12,391 nucleotides of DNA from an uncultured Clostridium sp. GTDB taxonomy: Bacteria > Bacillota > Clostridia > TANB77 > CAG-508. The stretch is taken from assembly GCA_905203195.1 (NCBI GenBank), contig CAJKVD010000005.1:1-12391 (forward strand), read 5' to 3'. The notes under the pieces were generated by a model. That model made no database searches, was not told the origin of the DNA, and saw only the letters and a list, made by a program, of their open reading frames with translations. Shown in pieces: positions 11,358 to 12,391 of the stretch. The translations under genes were made by a program, and so were the position numbers. Position 1 is the first letter of the stretch, and every line of letters begins with the position of its first letter.

Positions 11358-12087
11358 CTTCCATATTCGTTATGATATTTGCACCTTCCTTAATTAGTTT
11401 GTTATTTCCTTTAAATTTACTGTCATAAGCTGTTGGAAAAACATAAACATCTTTATATGCTTCTAACGCATATGATGCTGAAACCATAGATTCACTTTTT
11501 ATCCCACTTTGAGTAACAATTACTTTGCTACACAATCCTGCACTCATTCTTCTACTAAACATACAACTTTTTTTTGTTTTTCTTTTTTTACTAGGATATT
11601 CACTTATAACTAATCCATTTTGTTGAATTGAATCTATTAGTGTTTGATTAGTTTCACATTCAATACCATCGTTTAAAACAACAATAATCTCTTTGTTATT
11701 TTCTTGAACTGTATCTACCACTACCTTTTCAATTCCCTGATTATTTTCTTCAATTAAAGTAACATCATTCTCAATTAATGTTTTTACTACTGACTGTGTT
11801 ATCTTCTTTCCATATTCATCATTTTTCTTTGTTCCTACTATATTAACCAAATCATTATTTAACAGTTCAAGGTTTCCTTTATAAAATAATACAAATGGTG
11901 GACATTTAATGTCTTGTAATGCATATGGATAATCCTCCGAAATAATTGTAGTATAACAGCATTCAACACTCTCTAATGCCTTTTTTCTCTCTTCTTTCGT
12001 TACTATTTCTTTTTTTTGCAAAGCTTCTAAAATTTTCATGAAATCTCCTTGATACTTCAATGAAAAATATACCAGTATTTCTTCCAT
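11341..12087 (-). CDS. Divergent DprA/Smf-like Rossmann-fold protein
   Basis: A 248-aa protein with the DprA domain order: YPYALQDIKCPPFVLFYKGN (53-72), VNIVGTKKNDEYG (81-93), GIECETNQTLIDSI (141-154), LVISEYPS (159-166), FSRRMSAGLCSKVIVTQSG (177-195), SASYALEAYKDVYVFPT (203-219) and NKLIKEGANII (229-239). DprA binds single-stranded DNA and loads RecA during transformation. Mobile-element versions may protect incoming single strands or act in defence. The loop that usually reads SGxAxGID is LIEENNQGIE here (111-120) and the usual RNR is SRRMSAG, so the nucleotide-like pocket is altered. Only a Rossmann core and a short N-terminus are present, with no winged-helix C-terminus. ATG at 12087 has TTGGAGGAAAAG upstream; a frame to 12138 runs into the leader tail. 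Confidence 0.85.
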   Translation of the reverse strand: MEEILVYFSLKYQGDFMKILEALQKKEIVTKEERKKALESVECCYTTIISEDYPYALQDIKCPPFVLFYKGNLELLNNDLVNIVGTKKNDEYGKKITQSVVKTLIENDVTLIEENNQGIEKVVVDTVQENNKEIIVVLNDGIECETNQTLIDSIQQNGLVISEYPSKKRKTKKSCMFSRRMSAGLCSKVIVTQSGIKSESMVSASYALEAYKDVYVFPTAYDSKFKGNNKLIKEGANIITNMEDLVDN

Positions 12088-12110
12088 TTTCTTTTCCTCC
12101 AAAGTTTTTA

Positions 12111-12228
12111 GTTTCTTAAGGCTTTTCCCTTGCCTCATTTTCTAAAAGCACCAGGAGTGATAAAAACAAGGTGGAGACTTTGTACTACCTTGTTTTTTTC
12201 TAACGATCTGGTGAATGTTCGCAGACTA
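12111..12228 (-). repeat. Structured leader family, copy J
   Basis: Core 12137-12228. Almost identical to copy H through the stems: CACCAG/CTGGTG outside and AAAAACAAGGT with its complement inside, with AGT-AC-AAA-GT-CTCC at the tip. The terminal motif is GTTCGCAGAC, and the AATGT/ACATT hairpin is weakened. The tail has the extra minus-strand hairpin AGGC-AAGGGAAAA-GCCT. Confidence 0.9.
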
Positions 12229-12229
12229 A

Positions 12230-12261
12230 TAGAAAAATAAAAAGATGGAACTTGTTCCATC
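12230..12261 (-). terminator. Intrinsic terminator after the ParE/RelE-like gene
   Basis: GATGGAACTTGTTCCATC (12244-12261) followed on the minus strand by TTTTTATTTTTCTA. Confidence 0.88.
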
Positions 12262-12274
12262 TTCTAACGATAAC

Positions 12275-12391
12275 TTATAACCCTCTAATTATATTCACAT
12301 AATCTTGCCTTTGGTCAGTAAATGCATAAATAGTGACTTCTTTTTTATTTTCATTGACTTTATAAAAAGCTAAATTTTTTTCTAATATAAG
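12275..12391 (-). CDS. C-terminal part of a ParE/RelE-superfamily toxin-like protein (cut by window edge)
   Basis: The minus frame from the window edge to TAA at 12277-12275 gives 38 residues, including NLAFYKVNENKKEVTIYAFT followed by DQRQDYVNIIRGL. The pattern of a YKV strand, a turn with charged residues, a VTIYAF strand and an RQDY...L end is typical of the C-terminus of ParE/RelE-like toxins. The N-terminus and any antitoxin lie outside. It ends in the recurrent terminator just before leader J. Confidence 0.68.
   Translation of the reverse strand, partial: LILEKNLAFYKVNENKKEVTIYAFTDQRQDYVNIIRGL

Noticed and set aside
3620..12228. Leaders as integron attC sites between gene cassettes
   Set aside because: The palindromic spacing is suggestive, but no GTTRRRY/RYYYAAC core pair is present at the ends, each unit also carries a terminator and ribosome binding site, and no integron integrase is seen.
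3620..12228. Leaders as CRISPR repeats
   Set aside because: Copies are about 95 nt, lie 0.6-1.3 kb apart with genes between them, and are structurally rather than sequence conserved.
3620..12228. Leaders as self-cleaving ribozymes (a CTGAT segment recalls hammerhead)
   Set aside because: The CUGAUGA...GAAA core is absent, and I could not match the twister, pistol or hatchet cores I remember.

Overview
The window is very AT-rich and every supported gene lies on the minus strand. Starts are preceded by strong AAGGAG-type ribosome binding sites and genes end in intrinsic terminators. This points to a low-GC Firmicute, and a gut Erysipelotrichia or Clostridia host seems most likely. The gene content is accessory: four toxin-antitoxin loci or fragments, a ParB-like protein, a divergent DprA, a class II glutamine amidotransferase next to an amidoligase, a ribbon-helix-helix-like protein, and many short unknown genes. 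It is best read as part of an integrative conjugative element, plasmid or large prophage. No integrase, relaxase, replicase or structural gene is in view, so the element type is an inference.

Layout in plus coordinates (transcription runs right to left). 1-193 is the start of an MntA-like nucleotidyltransferase. 297-1010 is a complete type III toxin-antitoxin locus: a ToxN-like RNase, an intrinsic terminator, three 36-nt ToxI repeats and a promoter. 1047-2230 holds an unknown gene, a coiled-coil protein and a ribbon-helix-helix-like protein. 2234-2676 is a long non-coding stretch with a three-way-junction palindrome, an intrinsic terminator, a 16-bp inverted repeat and six GGTGAAA sites. It resembles an attenuated leader or a transfer/replication origin.

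2677-12391 has one repeating design: structured leader, ribosome binding site, one to three genes, intrinsic terminator, next leader. Ten leader copies (about 92-99 nt each) share a nested three-stem fold whose stems change sequence while keeping base pairing. The units encode, from left to right, an amidotransferase; an amidoligase; a zinc-ribbon protein; a ParB-like protein; a three-gene unit with a second zinc-ribbon paralogue; two unknown gene pairs; a leader with no gene, followed by a self-promoted phd-relE module; a 40-aa membrane peptide with an unknown gene; and a DprA-like protein. The C-terminus of a ParE/RelE-like toxin lies at the right edge.

The leader family is the main discovery candidate. 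No promoter fits in the roughly 10-25 nt between each terminator and the next leader, so the leaders probably control transcription (antitermination or unusual initiation) or translation of a shared regulon. One mosaic copy and one nearly identical pair suggest that whole leader-gene-terminator units are duplicated and shuffled.
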